NCBI GenBank assembly: GCA_000751595.1
Contig: CCMH01000006.1
Span: forward strand, 156,320 to 220,319
Reading direction: 5' to 3'
DNA: 64,000 bases
Origin: Weeksella massiliensis
GTDB lineage: Bacteria; Bacteroidota; Bacteroidia; Flavobacteriales; Weeksellaceae
The notes under the pieces are model-generated. The model was not told the DNA's origin. It saw nothing but the letters and a program-made list of their open reading frames with translations, and did no database searches. Of the stretch, positions 8,178-17,451 are shown piece by piece (within the stretch, counting starts at the first letter, position 1; each line of letters opens with the position of its first letter). The position numbers and the translations under genes are program-made.

Positions 8178-9038
8178 TTAGATGAATATAATACTTATGA
8201 CGCCTGATACGATAATCGCCTTAAAAAATAAATGCATTGCCTGATAATATCGGATAGAATTCATCCTGCCAATTCTGAAAATAAAGACGAACAGAATAAA
8301 AATACAGGCATAAAAAAAGTATTGCATCCTACCCAAAGAATAAGAAACTACCAGAAAAACAGCCAAAGAAACTGCTGCCAATGAAAGGAATTGCAAGATT
8401 GTTTTGGTTTTTTTTTCTCCATAAATCAATGGCAACGTATCGTACCCATAAATGGCATCTGCTTTTTGCGAACTCAGATCTTTTAACAAATCGGTAATCA
8501 TCAACAAAATAGTTAGAAAACCTGCATGTACAAAGACATTGAGATGATAATTCTCGAAATATAAAAGGAGAGCAAAAAACGGAAAAACTCGTAAAATGAC
8601 AGAAAAAAGATTTTTTAGGAAAACTATTTTATTGATTCGATGACTGTAAATCCAAACTAAAAATTGATACACTACAAAAAACAATAAAACCCGCCAAGAC
8701 ACATAAGCTGCCAACAAAAGTGCAAGTGAATTGAGGAAAATATACAAACGAAGCTTGAAACCTTGCGATACTTTTCGGTTGAGATAAGCCAACAAAGGTC
8801 GTTTGATATTATCTTTTTCTAAATCGTAAAAATTATTGATAATGTAACCCGCCGCCGCACTTAGCGTAGATGCAAAAACCATTGCATTGAATGCAGGGTT
8901 GAATAGAATTTCTCGGTGCGTTTGGTTAGGAGCAAAAACAAAAAGAGCTGCCAAATATTGCGCCAATGCTAAAACGATGAGGTTGTACACGCGAACCACA
9001 TTGAGCAAAGCAAAGGTTTTGATCAGGACCTCCTTCAT
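8178..9038 (-). CDS. UbiA-family prenyltransferase
   Basis: A 286-residue integral membrane protein with about eight hydrophobic helices. The first Asp-rich motif is NNFYDLEKDNIKRP and the second is DLLKDLSSQKAD, which bind the prenyl diphosphate through magnesium. The acceptor is uncertain. Flavobacterial homologues in this context are often named geranylgeranylglycerol-phosphate geranylgeranyltransferase, but menaquinone or another lipid quinone is possible. It follows the mevalonate-kinase-like gene by 10 bases, which ties it to isoprenoid use. Confidence 0.8.
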   Translation of the reverse strand: MKEVLIKTFALLNVVRVYNLIVLALAQYLAALFVFAPNQTHREILFNPAFNAMVFASTLSAAAGYIINNFYDLEKDNIKRPLLAYLNRKVSQGFKLRLYIFLNSLALLLAAYVSWRVLLFFVVYQFLVWIYSHRINKIVFLKNLFSVILRVFPFFALLLYFENYHLNVFVHAGFLTILLMITDLLKDLSSQKADAIYGYDTLPLIYGEKKTKTILQFLSLAAVSLAVFLVVSYSLGRMQYFFYACIFILFVFIFRIGRMNSIRYYQAMHLFFKAIIVSGVISIIFI

Positions 9039-9048
9039 TTAGTACTAA

Positions 9049-9963
9049 CTAAAACCGATAAACAACTTCCGGATTCAGGTGTTTCAGTTGTTCTTCGACG
9101 ATAGCATAATCTTCGGTGAAACCTAAGACATAACCGCCTCCGCCCGATCCACATAATTTTAGGTAATACGAATTGGTGTCGATTCCTTTTTTCCAAGCAT
9201 CGACTAATTTTGCAGGAATCATGGGTTGGAAATGCTCAAAAGCCCAAGACGATAATTTTTTCAGATTTGCAAAAAGAGGTTTAAATTCACCTTTCACAAA
9301 ATCATCAATACAGGCATTATTGTAATTGATAAACTCTTCTCGCAAGGTTTTTCTGAAACCTTCATTTTTCAGTTTATCGAAAAAGATTTGTACCATAGGT
9401 GCTGTTTCGCCTGGCGCACCCGAATTGATTAAAAAAATTGCTCCTTTTCCTTCTTTCACTGCAGGTAATCCTACCGTAGAAATATCGTCTTTTGATTGGA
9501 TGAGCAACGGAATCTTCATGTAACAAATCAACGGATCGATTCCAGAACTTGTTCCGTGGAAAAAACTTTCCATTTGAGAAAAAAGCTTTTTGAGATGGGC
9601 AATTTTCTCTTTGGTAATTCCTTGTTCGATATCTATTTTCTCAATCGCATATTGATCATAAATCGCGGCTACCAAAGCGCCCGAACTTCCTACGCCGTAT
9701 CCTTGTGGAATATCTGAATGGAAATACATGCCAGCTTCTACATCAGACAAAAACTGTTCGGTATGAAAATCATTCGGAAATTTTTCGTGTAGATAAGTCG
9801 CAAATTTCTTCAGATGTAGATTCGATTCTGCCGAAAATTCGTTTTCTTCGAACTTTAGTACACCTTTATAATCGTTAAAAGGAATCGTCAAACCTTTCGA
9901 GTTTTCGATGATGCCGTACTCCCCGAAGAGTAATATTTTCGCGTAAAATAAAGGACTTTTCAT
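9049..9963 (-). CDS. GHMP kinase, mevalonate kinase-like
   Basis: A 304-residue GHMP-superfamily kinase. The ATP loop is PQGYGVGSSGAL (residues 86-97). The catalytic segment MESFFHGTSSGIDP (131-144) contains the Glu and Asp of mevalonate kinases, and the C-terminal KLCGSGGGGYVLGF is the third GHMP motif. It probably phosphorylates mevalonate; phosphomevalonate kinase is the alternative. Together with mvaD (18933-20006) it indicates the mevalonate route to isoprenoids. It is the first gene of a unit with the UbiA gene. Confidence 0.82.
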   Translation of the reverse strand: MKSPLFYAKILLFGEYGIIENSKGLTIPFNDYKGVLKFEENEFSAESNLHLKKFATYLHEKFPNDFHTEQFLSDVEAGMYFHSDIPQGYGVGSSGALVAAIYDQYAIEKIDIEQGITKEKIAHLKKLFSQMESFFHGTSSGIDPLICYMKIPLLIQSKDDISTVGLPAVKEGKGAIFLINSGAPGETAPMVQIFFDKLKNEGFRKTLREEFINYNNACIDDFVKGEFKPLFANLKKLSSWAFEHFQPMIPAKLVDAWKKGIDTNSYYLKLCGSGGGGYVLGFTEDYAIVEEQLKHLNPEVVYRF

Positions 9964-9982
9964 AGGCGATTGAAATTCAATA

Positions 9983-9990
9983 CAAAATTA
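9983..9990 (-). promoter_or_regulatory. Putative -7 box (TAATTTTG) for the mevalonate kinase-UbiA unit
   Basis: The minus strand reads TAATTTTG, matching TAnnTTTG, 19 bases before the kinase ATG in the divergent gap with the YjbR gene. Confidence 0.45.
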
Positions 9991-10031
9991 CAAATAATTT
10001 CGTTACCATTGTAAGCAAAAAGCGAACCAAG

Positions 10032-10382
10032 ATGAATATAGAAGAAATGCGCAACTATTGTCTTAGTAAACCCTTTGTTACAGAGGATTTCCCTTTTGAT
10101 GAACACACATTGGTTTTTCGTTTAGCAAACAAGATTTTTTGTCTGACGGCCTTAGATGCGGTTCCTTATCGGATCAACCTGAAATGCGATCCTGACTATG
10201 CGCTAAGTTTGCGAGAAGAATATTCTGCCATTTCGCTTGGTTTTCATATGAATAAGAAACATTGGAATACAATTTGCCCCGAAGAATTGGACAACGATTC
10301 GCTGCTTTTCGCCTTGATCGATCATTCGTATGATTGCATACTGAAAGGCTTACCAAAAAAAGTGCGAGTACAATTAAAATAG
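10032..10382 (+). CDS. MmcQ/YjbR family protein
   Basis: A 116-residue protein of the MmcQ/YjbR family, with the typical opening (MNIEEMRNYCLSKPFVTEDFPF), central beta strands (LVFRLANKIFCL) and C-terminal HWNTI and LIDHSYDCILKGLPKK. The fold is the CyaY-like DNA-binding type, but cellular role and target are unknown for most members. It starts the long plus-strand series leading to nadK and bamA. Confidence 0.85.
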   Translation: MNIEEMRNYCLSKPFVTEDFPFDEHTLVFRLANKIFCLTALDAVPYRINLKCDPDYALSLREEYSAISLGFHMNKKHWNTICPEELDNDSLLFALIDHSYDCILKGLPKKVRVQLK

Positions 10383-10396
10383 CTACCTTTGCAACT

Positions 10397-11050
10397 ATGT
10401 ACACAACCGAATATATTCATAAAGATTTTATACCGGGAAAACGCAAACAATCGTCGCAAGAACTTTTACGTTTGATGCATGAACAGCGCGTTACACACCT
10501 TCCTTTGTTCGAGAATCTTCGATTTATCGGTAATCTATCAGAAGAAGATTTGGTGGATAGTCTAGAGGTAGAGAATTTCACTTACACCGATTATACCCAA
10601 AAATTCTTGGTAACCAACGAACATACGGTCTTAGATGCTTTGCGCATAATGCATCATTACCACGCCAATATGGTGCCTGTTTTTGATGCTGAAGAACGAT
10701 ATTTAGGCACTATTTTGCAGGGCGACATTATGGATCTTTTTGCCTCTACACCATTTATCGACGAGCCTGGCGCAACGATGCTTTTATCGATTGCAACCAC
10801 CGATCTGTCGATGACTTCTATTGCAAATATTGTCGAGTCGCATAACAGCAAATTACTCGGTTCGTTAATTTTACGACAAGTAGAAGATCATACCAAAGTC
10901 TTGATCAAAGTGCGATCAGAAAATATTTTATCGATAGGAGAAACCTTTGAGCGATTTGGGTATCAAGTAGTTCAGAAATACTACAATGATGAAAAAACCG
11001 AACTCTTGAACGATCGTTACAATCAATTAATCAAATTTATCAACCCTTAA
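10397..11050 (+). CDS. CBS-domain protein with a C-terminal ACT-like region
   Basis: I place the start at the ATG at 10397 (MYTTEYIHKDFIP, 217 residues); a longer frame from 10334 would run back through the yjbR 3' end. Two CBS motifs cover about residues 18-110 (RVTHLPLF.NLRFIGNLSEEDLVD and NMVPVFDAEERYLGTILQGDIMDLF). A C-terminal 90-residue stretch (TMLLSIATTDLSMTSIANIVESH) looks ACT-like. CBS pairs sense adenosyl nucleotides, but no partner domain is fused. It sits 8 bases before nadK, and the pairing is common in Flavobacteriia. A TACCTTTG box overlaps the region just before the ATG. Confidence 0.8.
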   Translation: MYTTEYIHKDFIPGKRKQSSQELLRLMHEQRVTHLPLFENLRFIGNLSEEDLVDSLEVENFTYTDYTQKFLVTNEHTVLDALRIMHHYHANMVPVFDAEERYLGTILQGDIMDLFASTPFIDEPGATMLLSIATTDLSMTSIANIVESHNSKLLGSLILRQVEDHTKVLIKVRSENILSIGETFERFGYQVVQKYYNDEKTELLNDRYNQLIKFINP

Positions 11051-11058
11051 TTTATCGC

Positions 11059-11940
11059 ATGAAAGTTGCATTATTTGGGCAAAAAACAAGTACTTCTTTA
11101 CACGACATTATCGATCCATTTTTACGTTTCTTGACGGATCAGCAGGTTGAGTTTTGTATCGAAGAAAAATTTAAGCAAATCTTAGGAGAATATACCAACT
11201 TTGATTTGTCGGCAATAGAAACTTTCGACAGTTTCGAGACCTTAGACAAAACCTCTAAATTTATTTTTACGTTTGGAGGAGATGGAACAATTCTCAATGC
11301 AATTTCGTATATCAAAGACAGTGGAATTCCGATTGTTGGTGTAAATACGGGTCGATTAGGGTTTTTGGCGACAATCAATAAAAATTATTTTATCGATCAG
11401 TTAGAAAACATTTTCAATGATCAATACAAATTGGTACCGAGAACTTTATTAAGTATTTCTTCTAAAAGCGAATTGGATTTGGTCGATAAATTTGCCTTAA
11501 ATGAAATTACGGTTACGCGACGAGAAACGACCAGTATGATTACGGTCGATTCTTGGTTGGATGGAGAATACCTAAATTCTTTTTGGGCCGATGGTCTCAT
11601 TATTTCTACCCCAACCGGCTCTACAGGTTATTCGTTGAGTTGTGGCGGCCCGATTGTGCATCCATCGACCGAAAATTTTATTATAACACCGATTGCCCCG
11701 CATAACTTAAATGTTCGTCCGCTCATTGTAGATGATGAAGCTTGCATCGATCTGAAAATAAATAGCCGTGCCAATGAATATTTTTTATCGTTGGATTCTC
11801 GGAATTTAGCCCTTTCTACCGAAGTCGAAATTCGGGTAAAAAAGGCTAATTTCTATGTCTATATCGTCGAAACAAATGAGATAAGTTACTTCAATACACT
11901 TCGAGAAAAACTCCTTTGGGGATCAGACAAAAGAAATTAA
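11059..11940 (+). CDS. nadK: NAD kinase
   Basis: A 293-residue NAD kinase making NADP from NAD and ATP. Signature motifs are FGGDGTILNA with Asp75 in GGDGT (73-77), VNTGRLGFLA (95-104) and STPTGSTGYSLSCGGPI, which bind NAD and metal. Length is normal. It is co-directional with the CBS gene upstream; a new promoter box follows before the DUF6089 gene. Confidence 0.96.
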   Translation: MKVALFGQKTSTSLHDIIDPFLRFLTDQQVEFCIEEKFKQILGEYTNFDLSAIETFDSFETLDKTSKFIFTFGGDGTILNAISYIKDSGIPIVGVNTGRLGFLATINKNYFIDQLENIFNDQYKLVPRTLLSISSKSELDLVDKFALNEITVTRRETTSMITVDSWLDGEYLNSFWADGLIISTPTGSTGYSLSCGGPIVHPSTENFIITPIAPHNLNVRPLIVDDEACIDLKINSRANEYFLSLDSRNLALSTEVEIRVKKANFYVYIVETNEISYFNTLREKLLWGSDKRN

Positions 11941-11996
11941 TTACAATATTTCTTCTTAATTTTTGTTAAATCAATTAGGTTGAAATCAGTTTTGTT

Positions 11997-12004
11997 TATA
12001 TTTG
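11997..12004 (+). promoter_or_regulatory. Putative -7 box (TATATTTG) for the DUF6089-uppS-bamA series
   Basis: TATATTTG matches TAnnTTTG and lies 50 bases before the DUF6089 gene ATG. A TTG at 11980-11982 is only 14 bases away, shorter than usual. Confidence 0.5.
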
Positions 12005-12054
12005 TTCGTTAAATTGAAAAGTATAAGCAGCGACTTATTATATTACAGTACATT

Positions 12055-12864
12055 ATGAAGAACTATTTTCTTGCACTTTTATTATTGGTCAATGCCACGT
12101 CGTTGCTAGCACAGCGTCACGAATTGGGAGGTTTTTTGGGAGGCGCAAACCTCATCTCCGACATAGGAAGTGAGAACTATGTAAACCCATTCCCGAATCG
12201 TTTAGAGAGTGGAAAACTAAACGTACCAATCGTTGCAGGGCTTATTTATCGATTCAATTTTAACCCTTATATGGGCGTACGATTAGGGTTTTATCATTCG
12301 CAAGTGAATAATCATGATCATAACTCGAACCAATTGTACAAAAAAAACAGAGGAAAGTTTTATAAAAACAACATAACAGAAGGATCGTTATTGTTCGAAT
12401 ATAATTTTTTTCCGATCAATGATGAAGGAAATGCACATTCTCCTTTTATCTTTGCCGGAATTGCTGGTTTTATGACTCGCGAACGAGAAGTATATTATAG
12501 AGAAACAAGCATAAAAGACAGCGAAGGAAACGTAATCGTCCCAGAAGGAATTGATGTTCGCAAGAAATCTGCGGCCAATTTTTCTCTTCCGATAGGAGTC
12601 GGTTATAAAATAAAATTCAATTACAATTGGGTTTTAGCTGCCGAAGTTGGCTTCCGCTATACAAACAGTGACAAATTAGATTATAGTGAATATACGTTTA
12701 ATCGAAATTTGTATGATGATAAAGGTAATTTGAGAGAGGGAGTAGATGCCACAAAGTATTTAGATTACCAACGAATCGGCAATATATCTAACACCGATTG
12801 GTATGTTTTCTCGGGGCTGAGTCTTACTTATGCGTTCGGAAGACCACCATGTTACTGTGATTAA
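12055..12864 (+). CDS. DUF6089-type outer membrane protein
   Basis: A 269-residue secreted protein with a signal peptide (about residues 1-19, ending LLAQ) and a mature start RHELGGFLGGANLISDIG. It is rich in aromatic-ended beta strands (GLIYRFNFNPYMGVRLGFY; WYVFSGLSLTYAF near the end), as in small 8-10-strand beta barrels. Proteins of this kind (DUF6089) precede uppS and bamA in many Flavobacteriia, so a role in outer-membrane biogenesis is plausible but unproven. It lies 8 bases before uppS. Confidence 0.75.
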   Translation: MKNYFLALLLLVNATSLLAQRHELGGFLGGANLISDIGSENYVNPFPNRLESGKLNVPIVAGLIYRFNFNPYMGVRLGFYHSQVNNHDHNSNQLYKKNRGKFYKNNITEGSLLFEYNFFPINDEGNAHSPFIFAGIAGFMTREREVYYRETSIKDSEGNVIVPEGIDVRKKSAANFSLPIGVGYKIKFNYNWVLAAEVGFRYTNSDKLDYSEYTFNRNLYDDKGNLREGVDATKYLDYQRIGNISNTDWYVFSGLSLTYAFGRPPCYCD

Positions 12865-12872
12865 TAGAAAGA

Positions 12873-13616
12873 ATGGAGAGTAAAATAGATCAAATAGACC
12901 GAAAGCGTGTTCCGCAACACATTGCCATCATTATGGATGGGAATGGTCGTTGGGCAAAAAAAACTGGACACGAACGAACTTTCGGACATAAAAATGCCTT
13001 GAAAGCAGTACGGTCGGCAATCGAAGCTTGTCGGGAATTGAACATTCCTTACCTTACGCTGTATGCATTTTCATCTGAGAATTGGAATCGTCCTAAACTA
13101 GAAGTTAGTTTATTGATGACTCTCTTAGCGCAAACTATCCAAAAAGAAATCAAAGAATTACACCAAAACAATGTTCGTCTCAACGTCATTGGTAATCTAG
13201 AGCGCTTACCTAAATCTACCTTAAAAGAATTGAATAAAGGTCTCGAACTCACCCAAAACAACACTGGGTCTACCCTAACGTTGGCGTTGAGTTACGGATC
13301 GAAAGAAGAAATATTATCAGCAACCAAATCGATTGCTCAAGCCTACAAAAACGGAGAAATTAACCTAGAAGATATTGACGAACATCTGTTCGAGCAACAT
13401 CTTTATACGCACCAAATGCCTATGGTCGATCTAATGATCAGAACAAGTGGTGAAGCGCGTATAAGTAATTTCTTGCTTTGGCAAATAGCCTATGCCGAAC
13501 TGTATTTTACCGATACACTTTGGCCCGATTTTACCCACGAGAGCTTGTACGAAGCAGTGCTAAGCTATCAAGGGCGAGAAAGAAGATTTGGTAAAACAAG
13601 TGAACAATTAATCTAG
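12873..13616 (+). CDS. uppS: Isoprenyl transferase (undecaprenyl diphosphate synthase)
   Basis: A 247-residue cis-prenyltransferase. The catalytic motif IIMDGNGRWAKK contains Asp22. The middle has LYAFSSENWNRP, and the C-terminus carries DLMIRTSGEARISNFLLWQIAYAE. It makes the C55 carrier lipid for peptidoglycan, capsule and O-antigen, using diphosphates supplied by the mevalonate route. It is 20 bases before bamA. Confidence 0.97.
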   Translation: MESKIDQIDRKRVPQHIAIIMDGNGRWAKKTGHERTFGHKNALKAVRSAIEACRELNIPYLTLYAFSSENWNRPKLEVSLLMTLLAQTIQKEIKELHQNNVRLNVIGNLERLPKSTLKELNKGLELTQNNTGSTLTLALSYGSKEEILSATKSIAQAYKNGEINLEDIDEHLFEQHLYTHQMPMVDLMIRTSGEARISNFLLWQIAYAELYFTDTLWPDFTHESLYEAVLSYQGRERRFGKTSEQLI

Positions 13617-13636
13617 TTTTCTAGAAGTACAAAGGT

Positions 13637-16168
13637 ATGAGAAAAATAACATGGTCTATGTGGATGTTAGGGGCTTACCTAACCGTAGTAAATGCGCAAG
13701 TGAACGACAGTATTCCTGCTGCAGTAGAACAAACTACCGCCACGCCACAAGATTTTAGTAATTTAAATAATGTCCGCACGTTCATCCTAAAAGATGTACA
13801 ACTAACAGGCGACACAAAGTTTTCTAAGAATCAAATCTTGCGATTCGCAGGGTTTTCTTTGGGAGATGAAATAGAAATTCCGGGAACAAAAATAAACAAT
13901 GCCGTAAAAAAATTATGGCGTTCTAAGATGTTCTCTGACATCAATGTTTATGTAAGTTCTGTGCAAGGAAACGAAGTTGTTTTAGAACTCAATTTACTCG
14001 GTTTACCCGAATTAGAGGCGATTAATATTAGTGGTATAAAAAAATCACAACGCGACGAGGTTATCAAAAAGAATAAACTCGATCCTGGAGTGAAGATTAC
14101 CAATAATTTATTGAATCAGACCCGAAACAACATCAAAGAATATTACGTACAAAAAGGATTTCCAGAACCTGTCATTACGATTAATCGTACCAAAACAGAC
14201 GGCGACAAAGAAAATCTTGATGTAAAAGTAGATCGTGGACCGCGCGTAAAAATCAAAAACATCGTTTTCGAAGGAAACAATGAACTTTCGGATGCTAAAT
14301 TGCGTAAAGCAATGAAGGATACGAAACGCAAATCGATCAACTTCTTCAAACCATCTAAATTAATTGATGAAAAATACCAAGATGACCTGAAGAAAGTGGT
14401 AGAAAAATATAAATCGGTTGGTTTCCGCGATGCGAAAATTATTTCGGATAGTATCGAGAAAGTTTCTAATGATCGAGTTATTGTCCATATTAAGGTTGAC
14501 GAAGGAAAACCTTATTATTTAGGAAACATTACTTTTGCTGGGAATTCAGTTTTCACATCAGATCAATTAGCGCGGGTTTTTTCTTACAAAACAGGTGATC
14601 GATATGATGCGGTTGGAATCAATAAAAAAGTAACCGGATCTGAAAAAGATGATGACATCAAAACTCTGTATATGGATGATGGGTATCTCTTTGCCAATGT
14701 AATTCCTATCGAAAAAAATATCCAAAATGATGTTATCGATCTAGAGATAAAAATCAACGAAGGAACACAAGCAACCATCAACCGAGTTACAATTTCGGGG
14801 AATACAGAAGCGCACGATCATATCCTCTACCGTGAGTTGCGTACACAACCTGGAGATTTGTTTTCTAAGTCGAATATCAAACGTACGATGTACGAATTGG
14901 CTGCTACAAGTTATTTAGAGCCAACGCAAATCGTGCCTGATGTACAACCGAATTTCGAGAACAATACAGTGGATATCAACTGGAAAGTTGCCCCAAAATC
15001 TTCGTCGCAAGTAGAGTTGCAAGGAGGATACGGTGGAGGAACCTTCATCGGAACTTTAGGATTGACCTTCGGGAACTTCTCTATCGGAAATATCTTCAAT
15101 CGTAAGGCTTGGAAACCTGTTCCATTAGGAGACGGACAGCAATTATCGCTCCGTGCACAAGCAGGTTATGGTTACCAAAACTATAGCTTCTCGTTTGTAG
15201 AACCTTGGATCGGAGGAAAACGCCCTACATCGCTTTCTACCTCATTCTACTACTCGCGTTATAACTATCGTGACAACCATAATGAGCGTATAAAACTGAA
15301 CATTATCGGGGGAAGTGTAGGGTTGAGTAAATTACTCACGTGGCCAGATGATTATTTCCGTTTAAGCCACTCAATCTCATTCCAACAGTATGATTATGAA
15401 AACTATAACCTATTTACTGCAGGGAATATTAACTATTCGAATGGTAAATCGAACAATATAAATTACACAATCGGATTGTCGCGTAATTCTGCAGGTCCGA
15501 ACCAGATTTTCCCTCAAGGAGGATCAGATTTCAGTGTCAATGCGACCATGACTTTCCCTTATTCTTTGGTGAATAATAAAGATTATAAAAAACTAACGCC
15601 ACAAGAGAAAATCGAATGGTTAGAATATTATAAAATCAAAGTAAAAGGAAACTGGTACAAAGAACTAATCGGGAAATTAGTTGCGCGTTTGGGAGCTGAG
15701 TTTGGATATTTAGGATCCTATAATCACGACATCGGGACCATTCCGTTCGAGCGATTCTATATCGGAGGTACCGGACTGATGCAACAACGCTTTGATGGTC
15801 GAGAAATCATTCCATTACGTGGATACGAAGATTCTACCAACTCAGGAGGACGTGTAAACGAAGACATTACCCCAGAAGGTGGTGGAGCGATTTATAACAA
15901 ATTCCTTTTCGAGTTGCGCTATCCAATCACGATGAGCCAAAGTGCCAACATTTTCGCTTTAGCTTTTGCCGAGGCCGGAAACACTTGGGAAAATGCACGC
16001 GAATACAAACCGTTCGAACTTCGTCGTTCTGCGGGTGTAGGAGTACGCGTATTTATGCCTGCCTTTGGTATGTTAGGATTTGACTTTGGGTATGGATTCG
16101 ATAAAGCCTTAGGAGCAACCGAACCATCAGGTTGGCAAACACACTTTATTATTGGACAATCTTTTTAA
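13637..16168 (+). CDS. bamA: Outer membrane protein assembly factor BamA
   Basis: An 843-residue Omp85 protein with a signal peptide (about residues 1-20). Successive POTRA domains fill about residues 45-440 (for example VKIKNIVFEGNNELSDAKLRKAM and YYLGNITFAGNSVFTSDQL), followed by a C-terminal 16-strand barrel. The barrel has FYIGGTGLMQQRFDGREIIPLRGY (conserved loop region) and ends in the aromatic IIGQSF. It folds and inserts outer-membrane proteins. The operon context with two Skp-like chaperones is classical. Confidence 0.96.
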   Translation: MRKITWSMWMLGAYLTVVNAQVNDSIPAAVEQTTATPQDFSNLNNVRTFILKDVQLTGDTKFSKNQILRFAGFSLGDEIEIPGTKINNAVKKLWRSKMFSDINVYVSSVQGNEVVLELNLLGLPELEAINISGIKKSQRDEVIKKNKLDPGVKITNNLLNQTRNNIKEYYVQKGFPEPVITINRTKTDGDKENLDVKVDRGPRVKIKNIVFEGNNELSDAKLRKAMKDTKRKSINFFKPSKLIDEKYQDDLKKVVEKYKSVGFRDAKIISDSIEKVSNDRVIVHIKVDEGKPYYLGNITFAGNSVFTSDQLARVFSYKTGDRYDAVGINKKVTGSEKDDDIKTLYMDDGYLFANVIPIEKNIQNDVIDLEIKINEGTQATINRVTISGNTEAHDHILYRELRTQPGDLFSKSNIKRTMYELAATSYLEPTQIVPDVQPNFENNTVDINWKVAPKSSSQVELQGGYGGGTFIGTLGLTFGNFSIGNIFNRKAWKPVPLGDGQQLSLRAQAGYGYQNYSFSFVEPWIGGKRPTSLSTSFYYSRYNYRDNHNERIKLNIIGGSVGLSKLLTWPDDYFRLSHSISFQQYDYENYNLFTAGNINYSNGKSNNINYTIGLSRNSAGPNQIFPQGGSDFSVNATMTFPYSLVNNKDYKKLTPQEKIEWLEYYKIKVKGNWYKELIGKLVARLGAEFGYLGSYNHDIGTIPFERFYIGGTGLMQQRFDGREIIPLRGYEDSTNSGGRVNEDITPEGGGAIYNKFLFELRYPITMSQSANIFALAFAEAGNTWENAREYKPFELRRSAGVGVRVFMPAFGMLGFDFGYGFDKALGATEPSGWQTHFIIGQSF

Positions 16169-16235
16169 TTTTATTATTTTCGCACAAAGAAAACCAATTG
16201 TTTGGCATAGTTTTCGAAACAACAAAACACATGAT

Positions 16236-16826
16236 ATGAAGAAGTGGATATTTTTATTGCTGATATTTTTTGGGCTAACCCATGAAAGCTTTGCTCAACG
16301 CTTTTGCTATGTCGATACAGAATTTGTATTGAGTAATTTCCCTGCCTATACCAATGCGCAAACAAGTCTACAAAGACAAACCGATGCATGGCAAAAGGAA
16401 ATCGAACTAAAAAAGGAAGCTGTAGCAAAACTTCAGGCAGAATTCGAAGCAGAAAAAATTCTACTGACCGACGAGCAAGTTAAAGCCGAACAAAAGAAAA
16501 TAGAAGATGAACTAACAGCGATTCGTACATTGCAAGACAAACGTTATGGGCCGACAGGTGATCTGATTACCTTGCGCAAAAGTTTAGTGAAACCGATTCA
16601 AGATCAGATTTACAACGCAACCAAACAAGTTGCAGACCGATTAAACTATAGTTTTGTTTTTGATAAAGGAAGTGATTTGATCATGATTTATTCAGATCCG
16701 AAATTCGATATCAGTCGAGAAGTTCTAAAAATTTTGGTACCAGAAGTATATGATGTTAAACCACAAAAAAACGCAACATCCAACCAAAAAAATAATAACA
16801 ATAACCGTTCGGGAAATAGAAGATAA
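16236..16826 (+). CDS. OmpH/Skp family periplasmic chaperone, first copy
   Basis: I use the ATG at 16236 (MKKWIFLLLIFFG), which starts a proper signal peptide ending SFAQ; the longer frame from 16152 overlaps bamA and lacks one. The 196-residue precursor begins its mature part RFCYVDTEFVLSNFPAY, then a long coiled coil rich in Lys/Glu/Gln (about 45-125) and an Asn-rich tail. Skp-like trimers hold unfolded outer-membrane proteins. It is the first of two tandem paralogues after bamA. Confidence 0.9.
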   Translation: MKKWIFLLLIFFGLTHESFAQRFCYVDTEFVLSNFPAYTNAQTSLQRQTDAWQKEIELKKEAVAKLQAEFEAEKILLTDEQVKAEQKKIEDELTAIRTLQDKRYGPTGDLITLRKSLVKPIQDQIYNATKQVADRLNYSFVFDKGSDLIMIYSDPKFDISREVLKILVPEVYDVKPQKNATSNQKNNNNNRSGNRR

Positions 16827-16876
16827 AAAAAGAAATAACAAACCCGAAAGCATTTTACGTTTAATACATTTAATTT

Positions 16877-17401
16877 ATGAATATGAAAAATTTGAAATTT
16901 GTCGCTCTATTAACCATGTTTGTTTTTGGTAGCGTTCTAACTTTTGCACAAGACATTGCGCACATCGATTTTAATAAAGTTTATGATGCAATGCCTGAGT
17001 ATAAAAAAGCGAATGATGATTACGAAGCTTTAGGCAAAAAACACCAAGGTGAAATAGAAAAAATCGAAGCTTCTTACAAAGCTTTAATGGATCAAGCACA
17101 AAAAGATTTACAAGGAAAATCTCAAGAAGAAGTACAAAAAATCATCGTTGAGAAAAAATACCAAGAGCAAGAACAAGCTATCCAACAAAAATTGCAATCA
17201 TACCGTGAGGCTGCGCAAAAAGAAATGATGGAAAAAGAAAAATCTATGTTCGAGCCTATCTATAACAAAGTAAAAGTTGCAATTGATTCTGTTGCGAAAA
17301 GAAAAAACATCAAATATGTTTTACCAGAAAACATGGTAATCTACTCAGGTGGTGGATATGACTTGTTTAATGATGTGAAAGCAGAATTGAAATTAAAATA
17401 A
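16877..17401 (+). CDS. OmpH/Skp family periplasmic chaperone, second copy
   Basis: A 174-residue paralogue of the preceding gene. The signal peptide (about residues 1-25, ending LTFAQ) is followed by DIAHIDFNKVYDAMPEYKKAND, a coiled coil with many Gln/Lys/Glu residues (about 50-125) and the C-terminal beta segment IKYVLPENMVIYSGGGYDL. ATG codons at 16877 and 16883 are both possible. Tandem skp copies are normal in Flavobacteriia. A strong terminator ends the unit. Confidence 0.92.
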   Translation: MNMKNLKFVALLTMFVFGSVLTFAQDIAHIDFNKVYDAMPEYKKANDDYEALGKKHQGEIEKIEASYKALMDQAQKDLQGKSQEEVQKIIVEKKYQEQEQAIQQKLQSYREAAQKEMMEKEKSMFEPIYNKVKVAIDSVAKRKNIKYVLPENMVIYSGGGYDLFNDVKAELKLK

Positions 17402-17422
17402 AAAAATAAACCTTAATTTTGA

Positions 17423-17447
17423 GCCACTAATTATAGTGGCTTTTTTT
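17423..17447 (+). terminator. Terminator after the skp pair
   Basis: Stem GCCACTA (17423-17429) with TAGTGGC (17434-17440), loop ATTA, then seven T residues. The rfbC ATG is only 4 bases after the T run. Confidence 0.9.
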
Positions 17448-17451
17448 ATTT

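Noticed and set aside
16152..16235. Longer N-terminus for the first skp gene
   Set aside because: It overlaps bamA and would hide the clear signal peptide that begins at 16236.
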